From Hyperoodon ampullatus (taxonomy: Eukaryota; Chordata; Mammalia; Artiodactyla; Ziphiidae): DNA of 64,000 bases. Of this stretch, positions 12,549 to 24,064 are shown piece after piece (positions within the stretch are counted from its first letter, which is position 1; the number at the start of each line of letters is the position of its first letter). Below the pieces are notes generated by a model, which was not told the origin of the DNA, did no database searches, and worked only from the letters and a program-made list of their open reading frames with translations. Location of the stretch: NCBI GenBank assembly GCA_949752795.1, contig OX457061.1, positions 45,354,338-45,418,337 on the forward strand. The letters run 5' to 3'. The position numbers were made by a program, and so were the translations under genes.

Positions 12549-12788
12549 AAATGGTGTTAAAAAAATGGATAGCCACATGTATAAGAATGATACTGGACCC
12601 CTACTGTACACCACTCACAAAAATTCAAATTAAAAACTTAAATGTAAGACCTGAAACCATAAAACTCTTAGAAGAAAACACAGAAGAAAATCTCCTTGGC
12701 ATCAGTCTTGGCAATGATATTTTTGGATATGATAACAAAGGCAGAAATAAACAAGTAGGAGTACATCAAACTAAAAAGCTTCTGTATA

Positions 12789-13310
12789 CTCTTTCCCTGC
12801 CTCTGCTGAGTAGCTCAGAGGTGGAGGTTGGTGTACATTCAAGATTCAGTTCCACCCATTACCCACCACCATGGCTGAGGAAGGCACTGGTGCTGGAGGT
12901 GCAATGGACGTTAATACTGTTTTGCAAGAGGTGCTGAAGACCACCCTCATCCACAATGGCCTAGCACATGGAATTTGCAAAGCTGCAAAGTGTTAGACCA
13001 GTGCCAAGCCCATCTTTGAGTGCCTGCATCCAACTGTGATGAGCCTGTGTAAGTCAAGTTGGTGGAGGCCCTCCATGCTAAACATCAAATCAACCTAATT
13101 AAGGTTGATGATAGCAAGGAACTAGGGGAGTGGGTAGGACTCTGTAAAACTGACAGAGAGGGAAAACCCTGTAAAGTGGCTGGTTGCAGTTGTGTGGTGG
13201 TTAAGGACTATGGCAAAGATTCTCAGGTCAAGGATGTCATCAAGAAGAACTTCAAATGCAAGAAATGAACAAATTAAAGACTTGGCTCTTTAAAATAAAT
13301 AAATAAATAA
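12789..13310 (+). pseudogene. RPS12 processed pseudogene
   Basis: An intronless copy of ribosomal protein S12 mRNA (40S subunit). It keeps the 5' TOP-like start CTCTTTCCC, the 5' UTR, an ATG at 12871 ([10 protein letters not shown]...), a C-terminal part reading [17 protein letters not shown] and ending FKCKK* at 13266-13268, then an A-rich AATAAATAAATAAA tail. The frame is broken: one base is lost near codon 40 ('aagtgttag', giving an immediate stop), and two further stops appear when the frame is followed downstream. It lies within L1 ORF2, which resumes at 'ttctacacagcaaaag', matching AGCTTCTGTATA just before the insert. This fits an L1-driven retrocopy with a short, aged TSD. It cannot make S12. 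Confidence 0.92.
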
Positions 13311-14630
13311 GCAAGTTTCTACACAGCAAAAGAAACAATCAACAAAAAGAAAAGGCAACCTAGGGACAGAGGAAATAGGAGAAAATATTTACAAACCATA
13401 TATCTGATAAGGGGTTAATACCTAAAATATATAAGGAACTCCTACAACTCAATAGCAAAACAAACAAACAAAAATCTGACTAAAAACTGAGAAAATGACC
13501 TGAATAGATAGTTTTCCAAAGAAGACATTCAAACAGAAAATGGCTATAAGAAAAGATGTTCAACATCAATAATCATCAGGGAAATGCAAATCAAAACCAC
13601 AGAGATATCACATCACACCTGTTAGGATAGCTATTATCAAAAAGATAAGGGATAAGAAATGCAGGGAAACGTGTGGAGAAAATGGGAACACTTTTGCATT
13701 GTTGGTGAGATTGTATATTGGTACAGCCATAATGGAAAACAGTATGGAAGTTCCTCAAAAAATTAAAAAAGAAATACCATATGATCCAGCAATCCCACTT
13801 CTGGGCATATATCCAAAGGAAATGAAGTCACTACCTCAAAGTGATATCTATACTCCCTTGTTCCTTGCATCATTATTCACAAGAGCCAAGATATGGAAAC
13901 AGCCTAAGTGTCTGTTAATATAATAGATGAATGGATAAAGAAGATGTGAGATATATATATACACACAATAGAATATTATGCAGCCATAAGAAAAAGAAGG
14001 AAACCCTGCCATTTGTGACAACATGGATGAACCTGGAGGGCATTATGCTAAGTGAAATAAGTCAGAGAAACACAAATACTGTATGGTATCACTTACATAT
14101 GGAATAAAAAAAAAGGTCCATACACATAGAAATAGAGAGTAGAATGGTGGTTGCCAGGGGCTGGGGGTGGGGAAAATAGGGAGATGTCTATCAAAGGGTA
14201 CAAACTTTCAGTTATAAAATGATTAAGGTCTGAGGATCGAACGTACAGCATGGAGATTGTAGTTAATAATACTGTATTGTGTACTTGAAATTTGCTAAGA
14301 AAGTAGATCTCAAGCATTCTCACTACAAAAAAAAAGGAAAAGGTATAACTATGTGAAGTGATGGAGGTGTTAATTAACTTGATTGTGGTAATTATTTCAC
14401 AGTGTATACATATACCAAATCATCATGTTGTATATTTTAAATATATACAATTTTGTCAATTATACCTCAGTAAAGCTGGGGGAAAAAACATAAGGGGAAA
14501 TCTTCATGGCCTTGGATTTGGCAATGGTTTCTTAAATATGACACTAAAAACACAGGCAACCGAAGAAAAATAGATAAACTGAATTTTAAAATTTTGTGCC
14601 TCACAGGACACTATCAAGAGAGTAAAAAGA

Positions 14631-15606
14631 TGGAGCTGGAGGAATCAGGCTCCCTGACTTCAGACTATACTACAAAGCTATAGTAATCAAGATAGTATGG
14701 TACTGGCACAAAATCAGAAATACAGATCAATGGAACAGGATAGAAAGCCCAGAGATAAACCCACACACCTATAGTCACCTAGTCTATGACAAGGGAGGCA
14801 AAAATATACAATGTAGAAAAGACAGACTCTTCAATTAAGTGGTGCTGGGAAAATTGGACAGCTGCATGTAAAAGAATGAAATTAGAACACTCCCTAACAC
14901 CACACACAAAAATAAACTCAAAATGGATTCAAGACCTAAATGTAAGGCCAGACCCTATAAAACTCTTAGAGGAAAACATAGGCAGAACACTCTGACATAA
15001 ATCACAGCAAGATCTTTTTTGACCCACCTCCCAGAGTAATAAAAATAAAAACAAAAATAAACAAATGGGATCTAATGAAACTTAAAAGCTTTTGCACAGC
15101 AAAGGGAACCATAAACAAGACGAAAAGACAACCCTCAGAATGGGAGAAAATATTTGCAAATGAAGCAACCGACAAAGGATTAATCTCCAAAATATACAAG
15201 CAGCTCATGCAGCTCAATATCAAAACAACAAGCAACCCAATCCAAAAATGGGCAGAAGACCTAAATAGACATTTCTCCAAAGAAGGCATACAGATGGCCA
15301 ACAAACACATGAAAAGATGCTCAACATCACTAATTATTAGGGAAATGCAAATCAAAACTACAATGAGGTATCACCTCACACGAGTCAGAATGGCCATCAT
15401 CAAAAAATCTACAAATGGGCTTCCCTGGTGGCGCAGTGGTTGAGAGTCCGCCTGCCGATGCAGGGGATACGGGTTCGTGCCCCGGTCTGGGAAGATCCCA
15501 CATGCCGCGGAGCAGCTGGGCCCGTGAGCCATGGCCGCTGGGCCTGCGCGTCCGGAGCCTGTGCTCTGCAGCGGGAGTGGCCACAACAGTGAGAGGCCCG
15601 CGTACT

Positions 15607-15650
<44 letters not shown>

Positions 15651-16425
15651 ACAAATGATAAATGCTGGAGAGGGTGTGGAGGAAAGGGAATCCTCATGTA
15701 CTGTTGGTGGGAATGTAAACTGATACCACCACTATGGAAAACAGTATGGAGGTTCCTTAAAAAACTAAAAATAGAACTACCGTACGACCCAGCAATCCCA
15801 CTACTGGGCATATACCCTGAGAAAACCATAATTCAAAAAGACACATGCACCCAAATGTTCACTGCACTATTTACAATAGCCAGGATATGGAAGCAACCTA
15901 AATGTCCATCGACAGAGGAATGAATAAAGAAGATGTGGTACATATATACAATGGAATATTACTCAGCCCTAAAAAGGAACAAAATTGGGTCATTTGTAGA
16001 GACGTGGATGTACCCAGAGAGTGTCATACAGAGTGAAGTAAGTCAGAAAGAGAAAAACAAATATATATTAACACATATATGTGGAATCTAGAAAAATGGT
16101 ATAGACGATCTTATTTGCAAAGAGAAATAGAGACAGAAACATAGAGAACAAATGTATGGATACCAAGGTGCAAAGGGAGGTGGGTGGGAGGAATTGGGAG
16201 ATTGGGACTGACACATATACACTATTGATACTGTGTACAAAATAGACAACTAATGAGAATGTACTGTATAGCACAGGGAACTTTACTTAATGCACTGTGG
16301 TGACCTAAGTGGGAAGGAAATCCAAAAAAGAGGGGATATATGTATATGTATAGCTGATTCATTTTGCTGTACAGTAGAAAATAACACAACATTGTAAAGC
16401 AACTGTACTCCAATGAAAATTTTAA
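14631..16425 (+). mobile_element. Younger 5'-truncated cetartiodactyl L1
   Basis: About 1.8 kb of L1 beginning in late ORF2 ('ctccctgacttcagac') and ending with the typical 3' UTR ('gctgattcattttgctgtac', 'caactgtactccaatg'). Stops are fewer than in the neighbouring L1. Flanking repeats AAGAGAGTAAAAAGA (14616-14630) and AAGAGAATGAAAAGA (16426-16440) match at 13 of 15 bases. It carries its own SINE at 15418. Confidence 0.75.
15418..15641 (+). mobile_element. Young CHR-type SINE, short form
   Basis: Short form ending GAGAGGCCCGCGTACTGC and a pure A-run of about 39 bases. A perfect 16-bp TSD, AAAAAATCTACAAATG, lies at 15402-15417 and 15642-15657. The exact TSD and long pure A-tail mark it as recent. 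Confidence 0.93.
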
Positions 16426-16687
16426 AAGAGAATGAAAAGACAACCCACAGAATGGGAGGAAATATTTGCAAATCATATATTTGATAAGGGTCTATTATCC
16501 AGAGTGTACAAAGAACTCTTACAATTCATTAGTCAGATTTGTATTTTAGGAACAGTCGTCAGCCTGCTTGAAGGAACAGGAGAGTGTGGAGCCTGGAGTG
16601 AAACGAGGAGGCAATCACAGTGTTCCAGAGGAGAGGTGGTAAGGCCTGCACCAAGACAGTGGCTGGGGACAGACGGAGGGCCTTTCA

Positions 16688-16812
16688 GGGACTTCCCTGG
16701 TGGTCCAGTGGTTAATAAGGCTCCACGCTTCCACTGCAGGGGGCGCAGGTTCGATCGCTGGTCAGGGAACTAAGATCCCGCATGCCACCTGGCACAGCCA
16801 AAAAAAAATTAA
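16688..16812 (+). mobile_element. Short tRNA-type SINE
   Basis: GGGACTTCCCTGGTGGTCC, then GGTTCGATCGCTGGTC (B-box-like), then GCACAGCCAAAAAAAAA. The CCACAACTACTG body of the long form is absent. It lies about 320 bp upstream of the CCL21 start codon region. Confidence 0.85.
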
Positions 16813-16986
16813 AATTAAAAAAAATTTTAAATTTTTTAAAAAAAGGAGAGCCTCTCAGATTCAACTAATATTGAGGAGGTAGACTCAGGCGGCTTGGGGG
16901 ACTGAATGGCTGTGTGAAGTTTTCATTTCCGCATACTAGTGAGGCTGGTTGCCAGTACAGGATCTGTCTTTCAGGAAGGAAAAGGA

Positions 16987-16996
16987 GGGAGATCCC
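16987..16996 (+). promoter_or_regulatory. NF-kB-like site upstream of CCL21
   Basis: GGGAGATCCC fits the kB consensus GGGRNWYYCC and lies about 65 bp upstream of the TATA-like box. CCL21 is a known target of lymphotoxin/NF-kB signalling. The functional role here is inferred. Confidence 0.5.
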
Positions 16997-17050
16997 TATA
17001 CTTGCCTGGACAGAGTAGCTGGGATGGGGGAAGTGAAAGTGTCTGCCTGC

Positions 17051-17057
17051 ATAAATA
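17051..17057 (+). promoter_or_regulatory. TATA-like box of CCL21
   Basis: ATAAATA, 83 bp before the ATG. Transcription probably starts around 17080, giving a 5' UTR of about 50 bases. Confidence 0.6.
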
Positions 17058-17133
17058 GGCGGCACACCAGTCCCAGCCCACACACAGACCCCCAGTTTGG
17101 AGCTCTCCACCTCGCCCGAGCTCTACCGTGGCC

Positions 17134-17810
17134 ATGGCTCAGTCACTGATTCTGAGCATCCTTGTCCTAATCCTGGCCTTCTGCATCCCCCAGACCCAAG
17201 GTATCAAGGAGGGAGTTGCCTAGGATGGGGGCAAGGGGGTGGAGAGGCCTGGGTAGGAGCCTCCAAGCAGCCCCTCACCCCCTGTGAACCCCACCTGCAG
17301 GCAGTGATGGAGGAGCACAGGACTGTTGCCTCAAGTACAGCCTAAGGAAGATTCCCACCCACGTTGTCCGCAGCTACCGGAAGCAGGAACCAAGCCTGGG
17401 TTGCCCCATCCCAGCTATCCTGTAAGTGGGTACAAGGGGGTGGGTGCAGGCTGGCAGCTGAGTGGGAGGGCATGATGGGCAAGACTTAAGACAGGCTTGC
17501 TAACCCCCGAACCCTAGGTTCTCGCCTCGGAAACGCTCTCAGCCAGAGCTATGTGCAGACCCTAAAAAGGCCTGGGTGCAGCAGCTGATGAAGCGTCTGG
17601 ACAAGCCACCAGCCCCATGGAAACCAGCCCAGGACTGTAAGAAGGACAAGGGGGCCCCTAAGTCTGGCAAGAAGGGAAAAGGTTCCAAAGGCTGTAAGAG
17701 GTAAGGAAGCTAAAGGGACGGGGGGTGGGAAGTGAAAGGGAGCCTTAATCATCCATCCCCTCAAAGCCCTCTTCTGCCCTCCCAGGACTGAGTCCCCAAA
17801 AGGGCCATAG
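17134..17810 (+). CDS. CCL21: C-C motif chemokine 21, complete, four exons
   Basis: Secreted chemokine that binds CCR7 and guides T cells and dendritic cells into lymph nodes. Coding exons are 17134-17200, 17301-17421, 17518-17700 and 17786-17810, all with GT-AG borders and an open joined frame of 131 residues (human: 134). A signal peptide of about 23 residues ends IPQTQG. The mature start SDGGAQDCCLKYS carries the CC pair at 31-32. Cysteines 57 and 75 complete the chemokine core. The long basic tail, the CCL21 hallmark, has two more cysteines (103, 122) and Lys-rich GKKGKGSKGCK, known in the family to bind glycosaminoglycans and polysialic acid. It is followed by a 3' UTR to about 18215. 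It is the outermost chemokine of the cluster. The identification is secure and nothing suggests damage. Confidence 0.97.
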
Positions 17811-18190
17811 CCCAGTGACGAGCCCGGAGCCCAGGAGGTCCCCACCAGTCTCATCAGGGCTTGGAGCCCCAGCCCAAGGGACAAGAAGTGGGCTAGGAGA
17901 GAGGGAGGACTCAGGGGGCCCAGAGGAGCCACCCCATGCTGGCCTTGCCTCACCCCTTCTCCAGCTTCAACCACCCCTTCTGTATACCCACCCTACCCTG
18001 CACGGCTGAGCTGCCCACATCAGGCCACATCAGGCCAGGCCTAGAGAGGCAGAGAAGGGAAAGTCCCATAGGAAATGTGAGGTGGCAGCAGGACTGTCCC
18101 CTCTGAGGAAAGGTCACCCAGGGCCCTGGGCCTGACCGTGCTCCACACTGCACCCACCTCTTCTTTGTAAGTATGATTTATACCTAACTG

Positions 18191-18196
18191 AATAAA
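18191..18196 (+). terminator. CCL21: CCL21 polyadenylation signal
   Basis: AATAAA about 380 bp after the stop codon, followed by a T/G-rich stretch (TGTTCCTGTGTGTTTGTG). The expected cleavage site is near 18212. Confidence 0.75.
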
Positions 18197-18219
18197 CAGC
18201 CATTCTGGCCTTCTTCCCA

Positions 18220-19340
18220 AGTATCTGTTCCTGTGTGTTTGTGTCCACAGAGAAGCCACTGTCACCACAGGGTGGAGTCACACACTCTGGGGTCCCGGCC
18301 AAGAGCTCAGGCTGGCAAATTCTATATCCTCACCCACCCCAAGAGTTTCCTTGCTTCCCAGGTGCCCAGACCTGTGGGCAGTAAAAGGGAGGCTGACAGG
18401 CAGGGTGGGACCTGGGTTGCCCCTGGTCTCTGAGAAATCCCTGCCAATGAAGAGACAGTGGATCCCAGGCACACGTCCCCAACAGCTCCACAAGCCTCTG
18501 AGACCCTGAAGAGATCCCTTTCCTGATTCCGCCCAGCATTCTTTCACTCCCAGCTTCACCGGGGACTGCCTCCCCTTTCCTTGGGGTCTACTGGAGGGAG
18601 GTGGGAGCCTGGGCCTGCCTGTAACACAGGTGGACACAAGTTCTACTGAAACCTGCCCTACAGAGAGTTCCAGCCCTGGGAGCCCTGGAGAGCCCCCATC
18701 TCCTCCCAAAGACCCCAGAGGACTCCCTTCCGCCCTGACCAGTGAAGCAGGGTCTGTGGCCTCTCATTGTTTGATGGGGCTAGTGCTCTTTATTCCTGAG
18801 TTCTCTATTCCTCCCTCAGCTTCCTTCCAGTTGGGAAAGCAGCCTCCCCTTCCCTTTTCTCCTTTCTCCCCTAGGTGGGGCCTGGGGCTCTTTAGCCCCT
18901 TTAACCTCTTGAGGCCAAGGAATAAGTCTCCAGTGGCAGTAATTTGGAACCCCAGAACTCAGATGTAAATTAGTCTCCTCTCCAAGAAGACTCCAGTCTG
19001 ACTCTCCTCTACCTCTCCCTCCCCAGAGCAGAGATCCTCCAATTCCCCGCTTCGCCCTTAGGCTAGGAGAGAGAGGACCATTAGATGGGGCCAGGCCACG
19101 TGGGAAAGGAGGGAACGGATCCTGGGAGAGGGGCAAGGAACTAGAGGTGGCCGCCACCACCTCCTCCTTCCACCGGGGCCTGAGCATGCCCCAGCACTTG
19201 CCGCTGATTATAGTCATGAAAATATTTGCTCTCTGCTCCTTCTGAGTCCAGTGAAGACAGGGGCTGCTCCCTATCTATCATCATGCAGCAGGTGTGATCT
19301 TAGTCTACAAACTCAGATGTTCAAGATTTACTGCACTTTA
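18220..19340. other. Intergenic after CCL21, no gene recognised
   Basis: GC-moderate sequence without a recognised repeat. Several antisense frames are open but show no exon structure. Confidence 0.4.
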
Positions 19341-19353
19341 AAATGTTCTTTCA

Positions 19354-19473
19354 GGAGTTCCCTGGCAGTCCAGGGGTTAAGACTCGGCACTTTCACTGCC
19401 AGGGCCCAGGTTCAATCCCTGGTCAGGGAACTAAAATCCTGCAAGCCGCATGGCATGGCCAAAAAAATAAAAT
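19354..19473 (+). mobile_element. Short tRNA-type SINE
   Basis: Head GGAGTTCCCTGGCAGTCC, B-box-like GGTTCAATCCC, end GGCATGGCCAAAAAAATAAA. The TSD AAAATGTTCTTTCA lies immediately on both sides (ending 19353 and 19487). Confidence 0.9.
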
Positions 19474-19487
19474 AAAATGTTCTTTCA

Positions 19488-20465
19488 ATGAACCTACTCC
19501 AAGCCCCTGCACCGGAGCGCTGGCATTCTTGGGGTCCCATCTGCCAAGGGCTGTGCAAAGGTCAAAGAAACAGCAAGGCACAGGAGAGGCTTCCTACATG
19601 CCCTCTACACCATCCCATCATTGGACATCAGTCTCACCAGTGAATGCTGTGGCCCCTGTGTTCCCAGCAGGTCTGACTCCCCAGGTCCTGGGCTCTCAAA
19701 CTCTTAGCTCTGTGCCGTATTTGAGCCATGGGAGCTCAGCTATGAGAGCCTCCAGGCTTGGACCTAGCTTCCCCAGACATCTCCCCAGAGCCATCTACTC
19801 AGGTGGCTTGCTTGCTTCATCCCAGTCAAGGATTAAAGCCCACTGCCCATACTGGCTGGACATACACACCAATCCCCTCCACAGTCTTCAAGAACTCTCT
19901 CCAAAACCCTCCCTCTTCCCAGTTCCTCCAAGGTATAACCTCTTCCCAGGTTTGCTTTAGACTTTTACAAAGGCAGAAGGGACTCTAATATCAGGGTGCT
20001 ACTACTCTCAGCCCTACCAAAACCCTCGCTTGCTCTAAAGAGAAAAGAAAATCATCAGCAAAAAGAGAAAAAAAGGAAAACATAGGCAAAACAAAGCAAA
20101 ACTTCGTATTTCACTAAATTATCTTGCCACACTGCATAGCTGGTATTTGCCTCAAGCCCTGCCCTGATTAGCATATAATATCTATCTTATCAGAGAATGA
20201 ATCCCTACTCTCCTTTTCTGACTTCATCTTTGACAATATTGTCCTGTTCTTTCTTCTTTCTGTAATATCCATAATTCAAAAAAATCAAATAATACATACT
20301 CATGGTTTAAAAAAGTCAGAAAGTACCAAAAGGCTTATTCTGAACAACAATTTCCTGCAACTTTTAACTCTTAAACTACTTCCTCTAGGACTTAGTGCCA
20401 TATGTCTAAATACTTTGTTCATACTTCTGTTTCTTCATTTACCTATTTTTAAAGTTATCAACTGA
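19488..20465. other. Intergenic, no gene recognised
   Basis: Mixed sequence becoming A-rich near 20030-20110. Nothing recognised. Confidence 0.35.
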
Positions 20466-20671
20466 GGGACTTTCCTGGTGGTGCAACGGTTAAGACTCCA
20501 CGCTCCCAATGCAGGGGGCCCAGGTTCGATCCCTGGTTAGGGAACTAGATCCCACATGCATGCCACAACTAAGAGTTCATATGCCACAACTAAGGAGCTG
20601 GTGAGCCACAAGTAAGGAGCCCACCTGCTGCAACTAAGACCCGACGCAACCAAATAAATAAATTTTTTTTA
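20466..20671 (+). mobile_element. CHR-type SINE, medium form
   Basis: GGGACTTTCCTGGTGGTGC head, GGTTCGATCCCTGG B-box-like motif, short CCACAACTAAG body and AATAAATAAATT tail. The flanks AAAGTTATCAACTGA and AAAGTTACCTATTGA form an imperfect TSD. Confidence 0.85.
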
Positions 20672-21215
20672 AAGTTACCTATTGACTTCCTATTATAAAA
20701 AGTGGAGATTTAGCTCTCTTACTAACCCTCTTCTCCTGTCACCCTATCCTCTAAATATAGCTATACCACTATATTTAGACAATGATCAGAATTTACGTTA
20801 TGATGACCATGTAAATGTTGTTCACTGCAGAGCAAAGTGGCGTACTGTGCTTACTTTCCTTTTGTCACTCAGCTTTTTGTTTTTCTTAAAGATTCAAATT
20901 GTTCTTCCTTTTTTAAAACTACCTCTACCTTCCCATTATCATAGCCTCAGTATTTTTCAAACAATTCATCATAGGATTAAAGACCTAATGTTTAAAATAT
21001 GTTATAGAAGACAATATAGGTGAGGGTGGTTATAACCTTGAGGTAGAAAAAGAACTTCTTAAACATAAAACCATAAAACACAAACCACAGGGGGAATGAT
21101 CAACACCACCGAATTCAAAGACAAGTAGTAGTTCAGGGTAAAGATGGCAAATTAAACACATGCATTTATTTTCACTCCTTCTTGAGCTCCAACTAAAACT
21201 AAAGTAAGTGTTTCT

Positions 21216-21411
21216 AAGAACTTCCCTGGTGGTCCAGTGGTTAAGAATCTGCTTCCCAATGCAGGGTACGTGGGTTCAATCCCTGGTCGGGGAACTAAGA
21301 TCCCAAATGCCACGGGGCAACTAAACCCACGCTCCACAACTAGAGAGGCCACACTCCACAACAAAGACCCAGCGCAGCCAAAATAATAATAATAATAAAA
21401 ATAAAATAAAT
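21216..21411 (+). mobile_element. CHR-type SINE, medium form
   Basis: Head AGAACTTCCCTGGTGGTCC, GGTTCAATCCCTGGTC, end GCGCAGCCAAAATAATAATAA. The TSD AAAGTAAGTGTTTCT / AAAGTAAATGTTTCT (21201-21215 and 21412-21426) matches at 14 of 15 bases. Confidence 0.9.
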
Positions 21412-21426
21412 AAAGTAAATGTTTCT

Positions 21427-22860
21427 GGTGTGTGTACACATTTGTAAAGGCATCAAATCACAGAGACCCAAATGGGAGGGGAGATAAAAGTAACTTTCCA
21501 GAAGATTGCTGTTTAGATAAGTAAATATTTCAGTAAAAATAAGTACAAAGCATAAAATGAAATTATAAAGTTGGAGGACTTCCAAACTGATGCTCATGCA
21601 TACAGTAAAAAGAAATATTTTACTGAATACTAGTCTGCCAGTGTTCAACAGTAAGACAATTAATGGCTTTTACTAGAAATGTGAAAAGAAAAAAATTCCA
21701 AACATCAGTCATCCCCCAAATTTACAAAACCATCATCCTACAAACATGAAAACTCATTGTAACCCCTGGAATTTCCTTTAACAGCAATTACTATCTTCTA
21801 ACAATGTCACCCTCAGTGCCATTCAGAAAATTACTAATACCATGTTTTCAAATGATTTTAGCACTATCTCTTCCATGAAATGATAACACACACACACACA
21901 CACACACTTACAAAATGGTGGACCAGCTTCCTCTTGTCAGTGTTGCTTCAAAGTCTGAAGCCTTCTGCTTCCCCTGGCTCACTCCTTCTTTGCAAATCCT
22001 TTAAGGGCCTCTTTGACACAAATGTAAAGGATGGAAGGGGCTAGTAAGAGCTCCCAGAATTACAGCTAATAGAAATGTCTTAACAACCTCAGTCATATGA
22101 ACTGGAAACTAATTCCAAACTGAGCAACCAGATTTCTTAACACTCCTCTCCCTCCATGTTACCTGGGCCACACTTTCGCTAGCCACTATTTCATTCTTTA
22201 CTCATCAGTCATTAGAGGGACATGATCACCAATGACAGGATCTTTCTTTTGACATCTTCAAAAATGGGGTACTATGGGGCTACCAGCACAGCACCACTGA
22301 CATATTTGGCATCTTCTGCCCAGCTTTATGGCACAGGAAGATCAGGAGGACTGGGTCTATACTTGCTATTTATGAAAGCTCAAAATTAATTTGTTTCCTA
22401 GCTTTAATCATTTACCTGTGAAAATGTCTTCAGCTTCAACTGACCTCTTTTGTGAAGTTCTTTTTCTTTGCATGTCCAGGTGTTATTTATCCTTGTATTT
22501 GGGGACAAAGTGATGCTATTTTGTTAAAAATCATCAATGTATCCTTCCTTTGCCATCAATCTTGACCGATGAATTACCACCTTTATGGATGTTGAAATTG
22601 CCAAGCCTTTTTCTAATGCCTATATCTGGTATTCTTCTAGCGGTGGCTATTCTGCAGTTCCCCTACAGAGATTGTGTTAGCTATGTCAGGAAGCTGAAAA
22701 CTTCATTTTCTTCAAGAAAATCCATTTCCCAGTTGGTGGCAAACTCCCAGGGAAACTCTGCTACCATGTTCTTGAAGACTTTTGCTTTAGAGTCCTGGAT
22801 TGTGCTAATAATAAATTTCAATCTAATATTAAATGAATAACCGAACTCCACCTGTGATTA
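21427..22860. other. Intergenic, one 96-codon open frame, no gene supported
   Basis: AT-rich sequence. The plus-strand frame at 22550-22840 encodes a partly hydrophobic 96-residue peptide that I cannot match to a family. No splice or promoter context supports it. A short (CA)n run is at 21885-21908. Confidence 0.35.
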
Positions 22861-23048
22861 CCTGAGCAGCCGGCGCCAATTTCGGTTCAGAATACCCACA
22901 GCGGACGGGATGTTAAACTCCACTTGGCCTCATTGCCCGGCTCCGCCACTAGGAGGCAGCATCGTCGTCGCGGTCCTCGGTTCTCCAAAGGCAAACAGGC
23001 TTGTGGGTTGAACACTACTGTTCTCATTTCCTTCATCTTTCTGGGATT

Positions 23049-23060
23049 CCCCCCCCCCCC
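23049..23060 (+). repeat. C12 homopolymer
   Basis: Twelve consecutive C residues, a likely length-variable site. Confidence 0.9.
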
Positions 23061-23469
23061 TTTATTATTTGTCCTCAAATGTGTCTCATGCTAGGCCAGG
23101 GGTCTAGAATTTCCTCATGTCCACTGATGAGCAAGACAAACTCGTTTTCCGCCCCTGTCCAGGTGAAAGCACTTCATCCCCCGGCACCGAGCATCGCGCC
23201 GGGCACACAGTTAGGCTTTCAATAAACCTTGAAAGCCTATGGTTTCAACCTAAAGGTTGAAAGAAACCTCTCTTAGAGTTGGCACCGTAATTACGTGGTT
23301 TAAGGAATCAAACGGGTGCGGGTTATTTATGCTGCGAAGGAAGTCCCGGAGGTACTGTGAACTTCCTTCAGCCTTTACGACAGACATTGCTTCCTGTCTT
23401 CCACGTTGGGCGCCCTGGCCTCAGGATAAGTTGGGAATACTTGGGGTGGGGAAGACAAATACTCACGGA

Positions 23470-24000
23470 AAAACACCGGCCTCCGGCCGCCCATGCGTCC
23501 CAGCCTGCCCAGCCGAGTACCCGCAGATTTAAGGGCCCGAGTGGCAGAGATTTGGCGGGACAGCCGCTGTGCTCGGCCCGGGGTAATCGCCGCCCGGGGG
23601 CTTCCCGGGCCCACGCCGACCCCAGGTCCTGGGGCTGCGGGTCCCACCCGCAGCCCGAGTCTCCCTTCTGCACGTTCCGCCCGTGTGCCGGGACCCGCGC
23701 GCTGGGACCCGGGGCCGGACCCTCGGCCTCGGGACCAGGGGGGGCCTGGAGCGAGGACAGCACCAGAGGCTGTGCCAGGCCCACGGACTTTGGGCCCAAC
23801 GCCCTTTTCAGTCTCTCTGAGCAGCCCGCCGGGTCGGGCCCGCACCCCGCCCTTGCTAGAGCACCCCCCACCCGCCAGCGCCCACCCACCCCGCAGTCAG
23901 AGCGGCGCCCACTCCAGAGCCTCCCTTCCCAGGCTGGTGCGCCCTCTGCAGGCCTGGGAGGGGAGACACATCAGGCGCAGACGTGGACACAGAGCCACAG
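23470..24000. other. Orphan CpG island
   Basis: About 500 bp of very high GC with dense CpG dinucleotides (for example CGGCCGCCCATGCG, CCCGGGGTAATCGCCGCCCGGGGG) in an otherwise AT-rich neighbourhood. Long frames are open on both strands, as expected from GC-rich sequence with few stop codons. No chemokine gene starts here. It could be the promoter of an unannotated or non-coding transcript, or a gene-free island. Confidence 0.65.
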
Positions 24001-24002
24001 CG

Positions 24003-24061
<59 letters not shown>
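24003..24061. repeat. (CT)n(CA)n microsatellite
   Basis: CTCTCTCTCTCT followed by about 23 uninterrupted CA units up to 24061, directly beside the CpG island. Likely polymorphic. Confidence 0.97.

Positions 24062-24064
<3 letters not shown>

Larger units (their letters stand above)
6840..14490 (+). mobile_element. Old L1M-type LINE, plus strand, heavily interrupted
   Basis: Decayed L1 in order: ORF1-like sequence (about 6870-7330), ORF2-like sequence with reverse-transcriptase-region words (about 11480-12000), the ORF2 end (about 13330-13930) and a typical L1MA-type 3' UTR ending near 14490. Every frame has many stops and frameshifts. The body is interrupted by another L1 3' end (8233-8850), a tandem duplication with SINEs (9611-10600), a further SINE (12196-12548) and an RPS12 retropseudogene (12789-13310). 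It may be more than one L1 copy, because the family boundary inside 7300-9000 cannot be set by eye. Confidence 0.75.
14491..16545 (+). mobile_element. Older L1 ORF2 fragment split by a younger L1
   Basis: The outer parts (14491-14630 and 16426-16545) read as one old L1 stretch: 'cactatcaagagagt' joins to 'gaaaagacaacccacagaatgg'. They are separated by the younger L1 at 14631-16425. Confidence 0.65.

Noticed and set aside
12059..12576. Frames reading VVKNPPANAGDMGSSPG and similar
   Set aside because: These recurring peptides are translations of the CHR-type SINE, seen at every copy in the window. They are not genes.
15418..15520. tRNA-like A/B-box sequence
   Set aside because: It is the tRNA-derived head of a SINE with a TSD and A-tail. 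The cloverleaf is degenerate and the sequence is repeated across the window.
22550..22840. 96-codon plus-strand frame with a hydrophobic stretch
   Set aside because: No recognised family, no exon borders and AT-rich intergenic context. It could be part of an old retrocopy, but I could not identify a parent gene.
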